Part shown: positions 48,908 through 59,218 of the stretch, in pieces
Layout: each line of letters begins with the position of its first letter
How positions within the stretch are numbered: position 1 is the stretch's first letter
DNA from: Apiosordaria backusii
Lineage: Eukaryota > Ascomycota > Sordariomycetes > Sordariales > Lasiosphaeriaceae
Direction of reading: 5' to 3'
Assembly: GCA_030549205.1 (NCBI GenBank)
Contig: JAUKTV010000002.1
Coordinates: forward strand, 2,480,001 to 2,544,000
Length of the DNA stretch: 64,000 nucleotides
Notes under the pieces: generated by a model
Databases searched by the model: none
Told to the model about the DNA's origin: nothing
The model's input: only the letters and a program-made list of their open reading frames with translations
Translations under genes and position numbers: made by a program

Positions 48908-50969
48908 TTAGAGCTTGGCTTTGGGAGCCTCCAAAGTAGGCACCAGCAGATCCCTCATCTCACCCGCCGCCTCGCTGATATAATAACTCATCTTTTCGCT
49001 TCCGAGGCCCTTGCTGACGATGTTGAAGTTCAAGCTATTAAACCCCAGTCAGCACACACAAGTCTTTCACACCATTTGCCTGTAAGGGAGGGAGACATAC
49101 CTATTCTCATTAATCATATACGCAATCCCGAACCCCTCATCAATCACCTGACTCCACCCGTACCCATTGAAAAACTCCGAGCTCAACTGACTAGTCGACA
49201 AATACCACGAGCTAGAATACCCGTACGCGGGGTCCTTGTAAATCTCAGGCAGCTCCTGCCCTTGCTCAACCAGCCGCTTCAAACCAAACAAGTGACGGTC
49301 GACGCCCTTGCCGTCCGACGCGGCAGAGATGTACTCCAAATGAGCATCAATCGCCTTCCGGAAGAGGGCAACTTTGTCAGAATCGGGGATCGAGGCGTCA
49401 GACATGGACTTGCACCAGTCCGCGCTCTCTTCCGAGACGGTCCGGCAGGTTTCGGTGCGGCCTTGCTGGAACCGGCGGGTGGCCGCGGACTCGTAGGTGG
49501 GTCTGTTCTTGCCGTACATCTTGAAGTAGGCGAGCTGGATGATCATCTGGACGTAGGCGTCGGGGGAGCACTTGAATTTCTTGATCAGACCCTTGCCGTA
49601 GCCCTGGTAGCCTTGCACGGCGAGCTGGTGCTGGCCAATGACGTTGTTGAAATCGGTGATGGCACGGTCGATTTCGGCTTGGACCTCCTTGTTGACGACA
49701 AACTTGATTGCTTGAGGCTCGGGGAGGTTGGAACGAACTGAAGGGTCGGCAAAGTCGAGCTTGTTGTTGAAGATGACGTCGTTGACAAAGTCGTTGAGGC
49801 GGTGGGTGGGGGTGCCGTCCATCATGCTGTGCTCGCCCATGAAACCAGAGGTGCCATTGTCGTTGACGATGAACTGGACGGGCTTGTCGTACCACCTGTT
49901 CTGACCATCACCGTGCCAGTACGCATGCGCGCGCTCTTCAAGGGTGACAGGGGCGGCATCGTCGAGGCAGACGACAAAGGAAGCGGACTCGATCGCCTCG
50001 AGGGACTGGGCGTTCTTGGGGTCGGCAGACAGAAGCTTGGCGCGGGCGTCGGTCCAGACGTCGCGGTTCTCAGAGGTGAGAGCGCCCACGGCGGGGACGC
50101 GCGAAGCCGCTAGCTCATACACCCGGCGGAAGGCCTGCTCGAGCTCGGAGGTGTTGAGCTGCTGGCCGTTGACCTCGTGGGCGACCTTGAAGAACTGGTT
50201 CTTGCGGACGACAAGGATATGCTTGTTCTGGGCAGCGTCGAACTTGACGGGGTAGTCGGCGGGCTTGGCGGCCACACGGCTGCAGTTGAACATCCACTTG
50301 TAGCTGTCCATGCAAATGGGGAGCTTCTTCATGTACTCGGGCTCGAGGGTGCCGGTGTCGACCTGCTTCTTGAACTCGAGGGCGGCGGTGGTGATGGCAG
50401 CAGCGCGCTTGGCTGGGTCGCGCCGCCTCTTGTCATCGCGGTGAGAGTAGAAGTAGCTGACGTAGGGGACTACTGGGTCGCGGTAGCTGAGGTAGGCCGC
50501 ATCGTTCCACCACTCGTAGATCCAGTTTTTGTGCTTGGGGTCCTCGCGCCGGGCGATGAGCTTCTCCTGGAGCTTGCGGCCGGGGCCGTTGGGCGCAATG
50601 AAGTCCTGAACGGCCTTGGTGCTCTTCTCGAGCTCGGCAGGCGAAAGCAGAGGCTTGAGGGACTTGAGGTACCGCGCGGCGGTCTCTTCTAATGTTGGCA
50701 CGGGAAGCTTGGGGAGAGACTCTTGGAAACGGAGCATAGGCCCCTTGGACTTGTCCTCGACGTAGCCAGCCGGGAGGGAGCTGTTGTTCCTTCTGGAAGC
50801 CATTGCTGTTATTCTCTGTGGTTACCGACTTGTTAGCTGTGTGCGCGCAAGGAAAGATCTGCTCAGAAGGAAAACGAACCAGTGGCGTCTGAGTTTGTCT
50901 GGGGAAGAGGTTTCTAAGAGCGGGCGACCGAGCCTCTGTCCTTGCGGTCCTTGCGATCGCGGCAAACAT
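48908..50969 (-). CDS. Carnitine O-acetyltransferase, predicted mitochondrial and peroxisomal forms
   Basis: Three exons (50969-50880, 50815-49101, 49034-48908) encode 643 residues from the upstream ATG; the ATG at 50803 gives a 609-residue form. The long form begins MFAAIARTARTEARSPALRN, rich in Arg and Ala without acidic residues early on, a mitochondrial presequence. Intron 1 (GTTCGT, CTAAC, CACAG) joins it in frame through RITA to MASRRNN. The C-terminus is AKL, a peroxisomal PTS1. The catalytic region has GTSGFMGEHSMMDGTP with the general-base His at residue 325 of the short form, and TYESAATRRFQQGRTETCR for carnitine binding. The enzyme interconverts acetyl-CoA and acetyl-carnitine for export from organelles. 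Yeast CAT2 and Aspergillus AcuJ are known to serve both organelles from one gene. A CCTCGG lies 146 bp upstream. Confidence 0.93.
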
Positions 50970-52638
50970 CCCAACTTTCCTAGGCAAGTGGAGCTAAAAA
51001 GCCGGGGAAGAGAAAACAAGTTGTTGGGGAAATGGCGGAAGACGAGGAAGACGTCCAGGAGGTAGGTGGTGGCCCTTGTGAATTTACGATACAGTAGTGT
51101 AGCAGACAGAGTAGCCTCGGGAGATTGACCGAGCAGGGTCGGCCCTTTCTTTGCGTGATGCTTTCCGCTTTCTCCGCGAGCCTAGGCAAAGGGGACAGGT
51201 CCGTTGTTTAACAGGGCCGGGGATCCGGTCGCATCGGCATCTCAGTAATAAAAAGCCCCCGCGCGCAACCTCTTTTCGTCCCTCGTCTGATTCTTTTGCA
51301 GTGCTGGAATGGGCCGAGCAAGGCACAGGGCGAGCAGGTGCATCAGGGTGCGCTTGTCCGAACGACCCCTCAAGCCGAGGCTAATTGCCGTCATTCAAGA
51401 GGGAAGTGCTGCAGCTGCCCGTGGGGTTTACCGAGTCAGCGGGGCCGCCCCTTCAGACCTGTTGGGGCATTCCCTGCCCCTGTGACGCTGCCGCGCTCGG
51501 GGGGCGCTGGGCCTGACGTCGCTGTTGTTGTCCATCGTTGCGGGCGGCGGCTCGTTACGGCCTAGCGGATGATACCGAAACGGGGAATTCACATGCCAGA
51601 CAGTGCCCAGAACTTGTCTTCCACGCTTCTACCGAGTACGTACACCATGGGATGCACGCGTGCAGCGGAAAACCTTATGCAGATTAGGGTTGTTGGGTGT
51701 GTTCCCTCCCACGATCCAATCGAAAGCCGTAGAAATAATGCGCGCCAATGAGTGATATAAGCTTTGCCCTAGGCAGATGTCAGTTTGTTACGAACTTTGT
51801 AGTGTACACTGTACATACATATGCGTTACCCTAGGTACCTAATGCTGGCAAGTTGGACCCTGAGAGAGCCAGGCATAGCAAAAAACCGGACGGCCGTGAT
51901 CTTGAGCCCAACGGCTCCCACAACACCATGGATATCCTTCAACGAGGTCGATAGCGGACCCCTTCAGAGCTTGTGACATACATACATCAACACATGCAAA
52001 TAGCATCTTCACCTATTTAACAATACGACAGGACGCTGATTATACTGGGCACTATCTAACGTAACTCGCAGATCTTTTTCAAAAGACGTCCTCTCCAAGC
52101 CAGAAAGACCTATCCCTGCCCGTCCCCCATAGAAACCCTCATCACCCTGCCACTGCTAACTGTATCTGATACACACAAATAAAAACATCAAAAGGTGCCA
52201 GTGTCTTCTTTTCATACACCCACATTCGCACCGTTTGCTCCCAGAGCTCCCATAAACCATCCATCCCCAGCACGTAGCACCGAACCATGACGCCAGTAGA
52301 AAGAAAAAGAAAATTGAACAGTGAGGAAAGTATTGTTGGAGAAAAAAATTATAGCCGCTGCCGAGTCGAGCCTTCAGAGATGATTATTGCTAGGGCATTT
52401 TCTTTCTCCTCTGGGCACTGGGGTTGCTTGAGTCTTCAGAAGCCTTAACGGATTTTGTGGTTCCCCTTCTGCGCTTTCGAGTTTCACCTTCCGAATCTCC
52501 AGCCTCCGTTTCTGAATCTTCATCCCTATTCTCTGATAAACTGCAAAGGCGTGATGGAGACATAGAGGAGAGGGTCGAAGATCTAGCGTCAGCCTCCTCG
52601 TCCACCGCCTTTTGCTCAGCAATCAAGTCATCAATACC
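50970..52638. other. Carnitine acetyltransferase promoter and RSC8 3' region
   Basis: These 1.67 kb contain CCTCGG (51115-51120) and CCGAGG (51375-51380) upstream of the acetyltransferase, a CCTAGGTACC motif at 51827-51840 and, at 52390-52638, an open minus-strand extension in frame with the RSC8-like gene (described in that entry). Confidence 0.5.
51115..51120 (+). promoter_or_regulatory. CCTCGG hexamer, candidate FarA-type site
   Basis: It is located 146 bp upstream of the long-form start of carnitine acetyltransferase. CCTCGG is the core reported for FarA/FarB/CTF1 regulators of fatty-acid genes. A reverse-orientation copy is at 51375-51380. A single hexamer is expected by chance about every 2 kb on both strands, so this is suggestive only. 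Confidence 0.35.
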
Positions 52639-54820
52639 CTAAGACTCATATCTCTTGATTTGCCCGTCAGCACTAAGCTGCTGCACCGACCCAGCGGCAG
52701 GGGGGGCATCGAACGTCACCCGATCCCCATCGAGCGACAGCTCCTGCACCATGCGGAGACCCTGCTCGCCCCCGGTCGCGACAGCCTGCTTGAGGCCTTC
52801 CTCAACCTCACGTACGCGGCGCTTAAACGACAACCGGTCGAGGAAGAGCTGTTGTCTCGCCCTCTCCAGCTCGCGACGCTCGGTCTGCAGGATAGACTCC
52901 ATCTCATCAAAGTACTTGAGCTTCAACTCGTCCTTCTCCAGGGTGAGGTTGACGCAAGCCGAAACAAGGCGAGTCATCTCTCGCTCCTCGTGTGACGCAA
53001 GCCCGCCAGCTCTGGCTCCAATGGCGGCAAGAGGAATATTGGCCAATGCGCTTGTCTTAGTAGTCGTGGTCGTTGTGGTCGTGGTGGTAGTGGTAACCTC
53101 GTGCCTGATATCCACCTCCATTGAATCGCCTTCCTTCTCCTTGCCCTTACCGTTCGCCTCATCGTCCTCGGGGACAGACTCAAGCTTGTTCCGCAGATTT
53201 TGCTTGAGAAGCTCTGCAGACTTGCCAGCGGCGGCCGCAGTGCTCGCCGGGTCCGCAAGGCTGGCCAGGAAGCCCACAACCGACATCACCGGGTTGTCAG
53301 TCTGACTAAACGGCAACTGGCCGCCATGGCTGCCCAGCATCTGCAGACCAACCGGCGCATCCACCTTCTCCGACTCCAAGTACTTGTCCTCAATATCAAG
53401 TTGGAGGAACTTGAGCACGCACTCCTCACGTGTGCGTGTCCCCACATAATCGGCAATTTCACCCCAGTCGTCATCAAACCGCTCAAGACCCTCCAGTAAC
53501 CTGAGTGTCTCAACATCGCTCCACGGAGCGTCTCTATCAAGAATCGACGAGTATGTTGGGTTCTCCATCCGGGTGTAGTGAGCGCTAGTCTGGTTTCCAG
53601 GAAGGCGGCCTTCAAGATAGCAGCTTGGGCAAAGGTCGTACTTGGCCTTGGAGTTGGGATCGGCCTGCGAGCTGTGGTAGTAGATACGTGTGCAGTCGGT
53701 GCCGCAGTTGTAGCAGTTGACTCTGATGATGGGCGTCTTGGTTAGCTCGTCGGTCCCGGATACACCATTGGTTGCTGGTGTCTCTCCGTTGGTCTTGTTC
53801 TCAGTCTTAGTGAGCTTGGTGTTCTTAGCGTTGGCTTCGTAGATGTTGCGGCCAACTTCCAGGTTGAGCTCGGTCTTTGGTGCAGGGGTGGCGCTGGCCT
53901 TGATCTCTGTGTCCTTGTTAGGTCGCCCCTCAACAGTGGCAGGATCGGCCGCTGGTTGCCATGGCTGAAGGCCACGAGGAGTATCGCAAATGATCTTGAA
54001 GTGGCCAGTAAATGGTGGTCCGACGTGCGATGGGCGCTGTTCCGTGTCAACCTACAGATGGTGTCAGCATGGCTTGCACTGCATAGAACATTAGGCGAGG
54101 TGAAAGTACCTGATAGTTGATCAAACCCCACTGCTCGAGGAAAGAATGAACCCTCATGATGGCGCAGACATCGCCCGCCAGGTTGCGACGGCAGGCAGTG
54201 ATGGTGAGATACTCGACTGGGTTTAACCGGTACGCATTGATCATGAAATCGCGATAATCCTTGTAGACAGCAGGAGTCTTGCTTCGATTTCTGTTGTTGA
54301 AGAATTCTGGCAACGCTTTTCTCTCGATGTTGTGGATGGTGTTCATGTCGAACCAGGCGCTGTAGCTGGGAAGGACGATGGCGTGGGTTTGCGAAATCAG
54401 GTGTTCTCTGGCAGCATTCTCGATGGATTCCTTGGTTTTGACCTCGCCGGCACCTTCATTCCCGGCAGCGCCATCAGCTTGGTCGGTGCCATTCTTAGAG
54501 GCGTCGCCCATCTCCTCATCTTCGCGGGCCGTCGATTCCGCAGGGGGCCGGTCAGGCGCGTCCAGCGGGTTGTCGGAGGCGGCGCCTGGTGCAGGTGTTG
54601 TGCTGTCCTGCTTGATTGTTGGCTCTGGGCCATCACCCATCTGTACATCTGAACATGCGGCAACACGTTAGTTGGAGGCTGGGCGATCCAAGAGAACAAC
54701 ATTGTGCAAACCTTCGTTCTGATCACTGACGTCCGGGAGGGGCGGTTGCGCAAGGATTGGATTGGCGCCCGGGGATGCACCATTGGTGGGTGTCCCGTAG
54801 CTAACCATGCTCTCATCCAT
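52639..54820 (-). CDS. RSC8: RSC8/SWI3-like SWIRM-ZZ-SANT chromatin remodeling subunit
   Basis: Three exons (54820-54712, 54648-54110, 54051-52639) encode 686 residues ending at TAG 52641-52639. The SWIRM domain ([56 protein letters not shown]) is followed by a ZZ-type zinc finger (CYNCGTDC...CPSC), a SANT domain ([20 protein letters not shown]) and a C-terminal coiled coil. This order is that of Rsc8/Ssr2/SWI3, scaffold subunits of SWI/SNF and RSC. Immediately after the TAG the same frame stays open for 82 codons to 52390 with charged, coding-like sequence. The last 81 nt before that point (52719-52639) look like a phase-0 intron: GTGACG donor, GTGCTGACG branch, TCTTAG acceptor, the TAG itself being the acceptor. 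Splicing would remove VTF...YES and the stop and append the extension. Confidence 0.88.
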
Positions 54821-55491
54821 TGTGACGACGACGACGGCACTGGCGATGATAGACGCAAAACGGGCTAATATTCAATAAGGGACAAGTTTCGAGGCTGCAG
54901 GGCAAGGGATGCAGCCCAATACAAAAAAAGCTGCTGGCAAGAAGCCGTGGACTGAAATGCCAAGTGTAATGAATCCGAACTCGACTAGAATTGCGGGGAC
55001 AAAATCGGGATGTTTGCTGGCGCGAATTGACACTTTTGCGATGGGTCGCAGCTTGGGGGTGGTCGTGATCAGTCAGTCGCGTTGGAGAAAATGTTGTTCG
55101 CGCGCCAGACCACGGTGAAGGAGGAGCCCGCTGCAACTGCCAAGCGCCCACCAAGCAACGGTCGTGTCACGTGGAGCCAGGCATCAGCCACAGATTCTAT
55201 CAACACACAAGCCACACCTTTGTAGCCCCTCAGCCCCTCCAGCTCCCGGGAAGGCCCCACTTTACTACGGTCCCCCCATGCGCTCAATCGCAAGTCAGTC
55301 AGAAGCTAACCTCGGGCCGCTGCAATCCGTCATCGACTGTGATTCTGCGCTCTGGTGCTTCCCAACTCCGGCCACGACTCGGCTCCGGATCACCGATTGA
55401 ATCTCCTCTCCCCTCCCTCCCGGCAGCTGGTCTCCCGAATTCTTCTTACCTCTCGACAAACCCCCTCCTCAATCGCAGTCTACACAAAACC
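54821..55491. promoter_or_regulatory. Divergent RSC8 / ETF alpha promoter region
   Basis: 671 bp between two divergent start codons. A CCTCGG at 55310-55315 lies 182 bp upstream of the ETF alpha start. In-frame codons upstream of the ETF alpha ATG are open to 55171 but lack family homology and are taken as leader. Confidence 0.5.
55310..55315 (+). promoter_or_regulatory. CCTCGG hexamer, candidate FarA-type site
   Basis: It is found in the ETF alpha promoter. ETF passes electrons from acyl-CoA dehydrogenases, so a fatty-acid regulator site would make sense, but the match is only six bases. Confidence 0.3.
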
Positions 55492-56556
55492 ATGCTCTCC
55501 ACAGCCACCCGCCGGGCATTCTCGGCCCTCGCCCGCCCTACCCTGCGAGATGCGACCAGCAGCCCCTTCCGCCCAACCCCCGCCGCCGCCGGTTCCTCCC
55601 TCCGCCGCCTCCTCTCCGCCCTCGCCATCCTCGAACAGCGCGACGGCAAGCTCAACACCGGCTCCCTGAGCGCCATCACCGCCGCCCAGAAGCTCGGCGG
55701 CACCATCCACGGCTTCGTCGCCGGCAGCAGCATCAAGTCCGTCGCCGAGGAAGCCGCCAAGGTCGAAGGTGTCGAGAAGGTTATCGCGGTTGACAACGCC
55801 GCGTACGACAAGGGCCTCCCCGAGAACTTTGCTCCGTTGCTGGTGGAAAACATCAAGAAGGGGGGGTACACCCACGTCATTGCTGGGCATACCGCCTTTG
55901 GAAAGAACCTCCTGCCTCGCGTTGCCGCGCTGTTGGATTCGCAGCAAATTTCCGACATCACCGCCATTGAGGACGAAAAGACTTTTGTAAGGCCTATCTA
56001 TGCCGGCAATGCCATTGCTACGGTGGAGAGCTCGGATCCGATCAAGATTATCACCATCCGGGGGACTGCGTTCCCTGCTGCTGCCGTGGGGAGTGGCTCG
56101 GCCAGTGTAGAAGAGGGCGTTGACCCCAAGGCGGAGAGCGCTACGGAGTGGGTGTCGGAGGACCTGGCCAAGTCGGATCGTCCTGATTTGGCGACGGCGC
56201 CAAAGGTTGTTTCTGGCGGTCGCGGGTTGAAGTCGAAGGAGGATTTTGACAAGATTATGCTGCCGCTGGCTGATACGCTTGGTGCTGCTGTTGGTGCGTC
56301 GCGTGCGGCGGTGGATAGTGGGTATGCGGATAACAGTCTGCAGGTTGGGCAGACGGGCAAGGTTGTTGCTCCTCAGTTGTACCTGGCGGTGGGTATTTCT
56401 GGTGCTATCCAGCATTTGGCTGGTATGAAGGACAGCAAGGTGATTGCGGCTATTAACAAGGATGGTGACGCGCCCATCTTCCAGGTGGCTGATGTTGGAT
56501 TGGTGGGGGATTTGTTTGAGAAGGTTCCTGAGTTGACGGAGAAGTTGAAGGCGTAG
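55492..56556 (+). CDS. ETFA: Electron transfer flavoprotein alpha subunit, mitochondrial
   Basis: A single exon encodes 354 residues. The ATG at 55492 starts MLSTATRRAFSALARPTLRD, an Arg/Ser/Ala-rich presequence for the mitochondrial matrix; an in-frame upstream Met is ignored because the sequence before this point has no family match. Domain I (LLSALAILEQRDGKLN through GTAFPAAA) is the open-faced fold shared with the beta subunit. Domain II carries the FAD-binding signature: VVSGGRGLKSKEDFDKIMPL-type segment, LGAAVGASRAAVDSGY, QVGQTGKVVAPQLYLAVGIS, GAIQHLAGM, VIAAINKDGDAPIFQVADVG. ETF accepts electrons from acyl-CoA and amino-acid dehydrogenases and passes them to ETF-ubiquinone oxidoreductase. 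Length and motifs are normal. It converges on ARH1 with about 200 bp between stops. Confidence 0.95.
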   Translation: MLSTATRRAFSALARPTLRDATSSPFRPTPAAAGSSLRRLLSALAILEQRDGKLNTGSLSAITAAQKLGGTIHGFVAGSSIKSVAEEAAKVEGVEKVIAVDNAAYDKGLPENFAPLLVENIKKGGYTHVIAGHTAFGKNLLPRVAALLDSQQISDITAIEDEKTFVRPIYAGNAIATVESSDPIKIITIRGTAFPAAAVGSGSASVEEGVDPKAESATEWVSEDLAKSDRPDLATAPKVVSGGRGLKSKEDFDKIMLPLADTLGAAVGASRAAVDSGYADNSLQVGQTGKVVAPQLYLAVGISGAIQHLAGMKDSKVIAAINKDGDAPIFQVADVGLVGDLFEKVPELTEKLKA

Positions 56557-56758
56557 AAGTCTTTTGATTTTCTGCCATGTTGTTGTTGGTATACGAGAAG
56601 GAAAGGAGAGGAAAACAAAATACAAATGTATTAACTAGTTGTACAATATCCAGCCTCATCAGCCAGCCAGCCACAGCACTCTTCTTGGATGAATCAAAAT
56701 TCAATACAATACCCAGCATATTTTTGTCCTTACATCTCATGGAATACATTACCCCTAT

Positions 56759-58572
56759 TTATTTTCTACGTTGATCACCTTTTCCCCCCACCCCCAAAAC
56801 AGCCAACATGTCCTCCCTCCTCACAAACTTTTCTCTTTCTTTCCCGCCCGCTTTCTGCCCTCGTTCAATCTCGGCCTGGTCAATCCTCTTCCAATCCTCC
56901 CAGCTGACAACCTTTGCATGTTCGAACATACCGCCACTGCTCAGAACCTCAGCCTTGACAGCCTCCCACCCCTTCGCGTCTTGTCCCAGCTTGCTATCCG
57001 GCAGGAACTTTTCCTGCTTGGATAAATCCTCCGTGATGGCGTCGGCGGTGGTAAAAGCATCCATCATCGTCTCTGCTATCACCCCTGAGGGCCGCGTTTG
57101 ACCCAACCGGAGCAGTACAGCCCTTTGAAATGGTGTAGAAATTCAATATGAGGCTGCTTGTTGTCGGTGTGCTGCTGGGAAGGGGATGGAAGTTGATGAG
57201 GGTGGTGGATTTTTGTGAGGACTCGGCCGATGCCGTCGTTGGGGATGACGCCGGTGTGGGTGTTGAACGGGATGCCTAGATCAGAAAACTCGGGGAGGGG
57301 GGTGGATTTGTAACCGATGGATTTGAAAATGTAGTGGGTTGGGAAGGTGAATTTTTCGGGGTTGGGGGGAGGTGGGCGATGGCGTGGGGGTCGTAGAGAC
57401 CGTGGTGTTGTTTATTGTCGTCGGATTCGACCGGATCGGGGTGTTGATTTTTGGGGTGGAGGACTGTTCTCCCAAAGGTGGCGGATGACACCCACCCCGG
57501 GGGGGAAGGGGGGCCGGGGGTATTTTGTGTCGAGTACTCAGGGTCCTGTGTGTCGAAGTGTAGAGGGGCGAGGCAAAAGTCGAATGTGACGCTGGGGTAG
57601 TTCCTCGAGGGGTCTTGGGTGGCTAGGCTTTTGCCCTTGCCGAGGAGTTCCATTCGTCGCTTTATTGGTGGGGGCAGGGGTTTGGATGATTCATGGTGAT
57701 GGGGGGTGAGGTCGGTGAGATGATGTGGCCGGACTTCCACGTCGGGGAGTTTGTAGAGGGCACGGAGTTCTTTGGTGGTGAAGGCGGCTTGGATGGGGCC
57801 GCGGCGGCCGATGATGCGGATGTTGTGGATTTTGCTGCGGGAGAGGGCGTCGAGGGCGTGGGCGGCGATGTCGGTTTTGGCGAGTTCGGCGGGGGTCTTT
57901 AGGAGGATGCGGGCGACATCCATGGCTACGTTGCCGTTGCCGATGATGAGGGTGTCGTCCTGGAAGCCCATGGAGAGGTCCGGGTTTAGGTCGGCGTACT
58001 CGGGTAGGCCGTTGTACCAGCCGACGAACTCGCGGGCTGAGAAGATTCCCTTGAGATCTTCTCCGGGGATACCGAGTTTTCTGTCCTCGGAGGAGCCGTA
58101 GGAGAAGACTACGGCGTGGTAGTGGCGGAGGATGCTGGATAGGGGAACGGTGGCGCTGTCTGGGTGGTTGCTGGAGGCGCCGACGGTGACATTGCCGATA
58201 AAGGTGAAATTGGGGGATGAGGCTACCTCCTCGAATTTCTCGCGGCAGTTCTGGTCACTTGTTAGTGATTATGTTCCGTGGTGGAGAGCAACAGCATCAA
58301 CTTACCTTCACTTCAGCGTGGTCTGGAGCAACACCGAATCTTACAAGCCCATATGGAACGGGTAAGGACTCATACATGTCCACTTTGGCCTGTTCATTGT
58401 TTTTCATGAACCGGTAGGCTGTGTAGAAACCAGCCGGGCCGGAACCAATGATGGCTAGCCGGAACGGTTCGCCGGTGGTGGAGGCCCTCCGGACCTGGGT
58501 TGTATATGTCAAGGCTAGTCGTCGATTCCATTGTGCAAACGCCCTTGGCCTCGCCCAGGCGATGGTGGCCAT
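56759..58572 (-). CDS. ARH1: NADPH:adrenodoxin oxidoreductase (ARH1/FDXR), reading frame broken twice
   Basis: Exon 1 is 58572-58306 and exon 2 starts at 58250. The N-terminus has a mitochondrial-type leader (MATIAWARPRAFAQWNRRLA). The FAD-binding motif LAIIGSGPAGFYTAYRF, VPYGLVRFGVAPDH and the NADP-binding IIGNGNVAMDVARILL with IGRRGPIQAAFT are all present. Exon 2 then leaves frame twice. Near the six-G run at 57364-57369 the conserved IFKSIGYKSTPLPEFSDLGI continues in another frame. At the four-C run 57082-57085 the segment YCSGWVKRGPQG ends in a stop while VIAETMMDAFTTADAI continues in a third frame to 56759. Each break is explained by one missing base in a homopolymer. Arh1 supplies electrons via ferredoxin for Fe-S cluster and heme A synthesis and is essential in yeast, so assembly indels are more likely than a true pseudogene. 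Confidence 0.85.
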
Positions 58573-59218
58573 GTTGAATCCAGAGGGTGTTCAACCCACT
58601 GGTGGCGAGCTGGTATCACTTCAGAACAGAGGATTTCAAGTAGAAACAAAGGGCGCTAGTCACATGGAATAAGTAATGCCAGGTGCGGCTCACGGAGTCA
58701 CAGTGCAAAATTCAGGGTTCGGGTCCCGGCTCCGGCGCTGCTAACGGCGTTGTCGGCCCTATGACTCGGATATTTTAGTGGGGAGCTGTCCCGGAGATAG
58801 CGGGGCCAGTCCAGTAATGTCGCAATCCGACAAGGAGAGCTTGGAGCTTGGATCACCAAAGCCCACCCAAAACAACGGCACCACAGCTCGTTGACCCACC
58901 ATTCAAAACGAACGACAAGGCATGGACGATCATTGTGTGACGGGCAGGGTTGTTTCACCCAGTCAAATCCCGCGGCGTTTGCTCCCTCTTCCCGTCTTGG
59001 GATGGGTGGCACAGCACAGCAGAGTAAAGGCTGAAAGCGCTTGCACCGTTGCCCCGTCAACGCTGACTGAAAGAGGAACAATTGCAATACAAGCTGAACA
59101 GCTCCGTCACTGACCTTTTGATCCCGCGGGGCCGCCCTCCTGTGCTTTTACAACCCACATTCCTCCAATTACCAGCACCTCCAGAGAATCATAGCGTTGT
59201 AAGGCGCAGGTCGCAAAG
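58573..59218. promoter_or_regulatory. Divergent ARH1 / membrane-protein promoter region
   Basis: 646 bp between divergent starts. A pol III B-box-like GGGTTCGGGTCCCGG at about 58717 is not part of a foldable tRNA. Confidence 0.5.

Noticed and set aside
58690..58735. GGGTTCGGGTCCCGG, resembling a pol III B box
   Set aside because: The upstream 60-100 bases contain no matching A box or acceptor arm. It may be a tRNA fragment at most.
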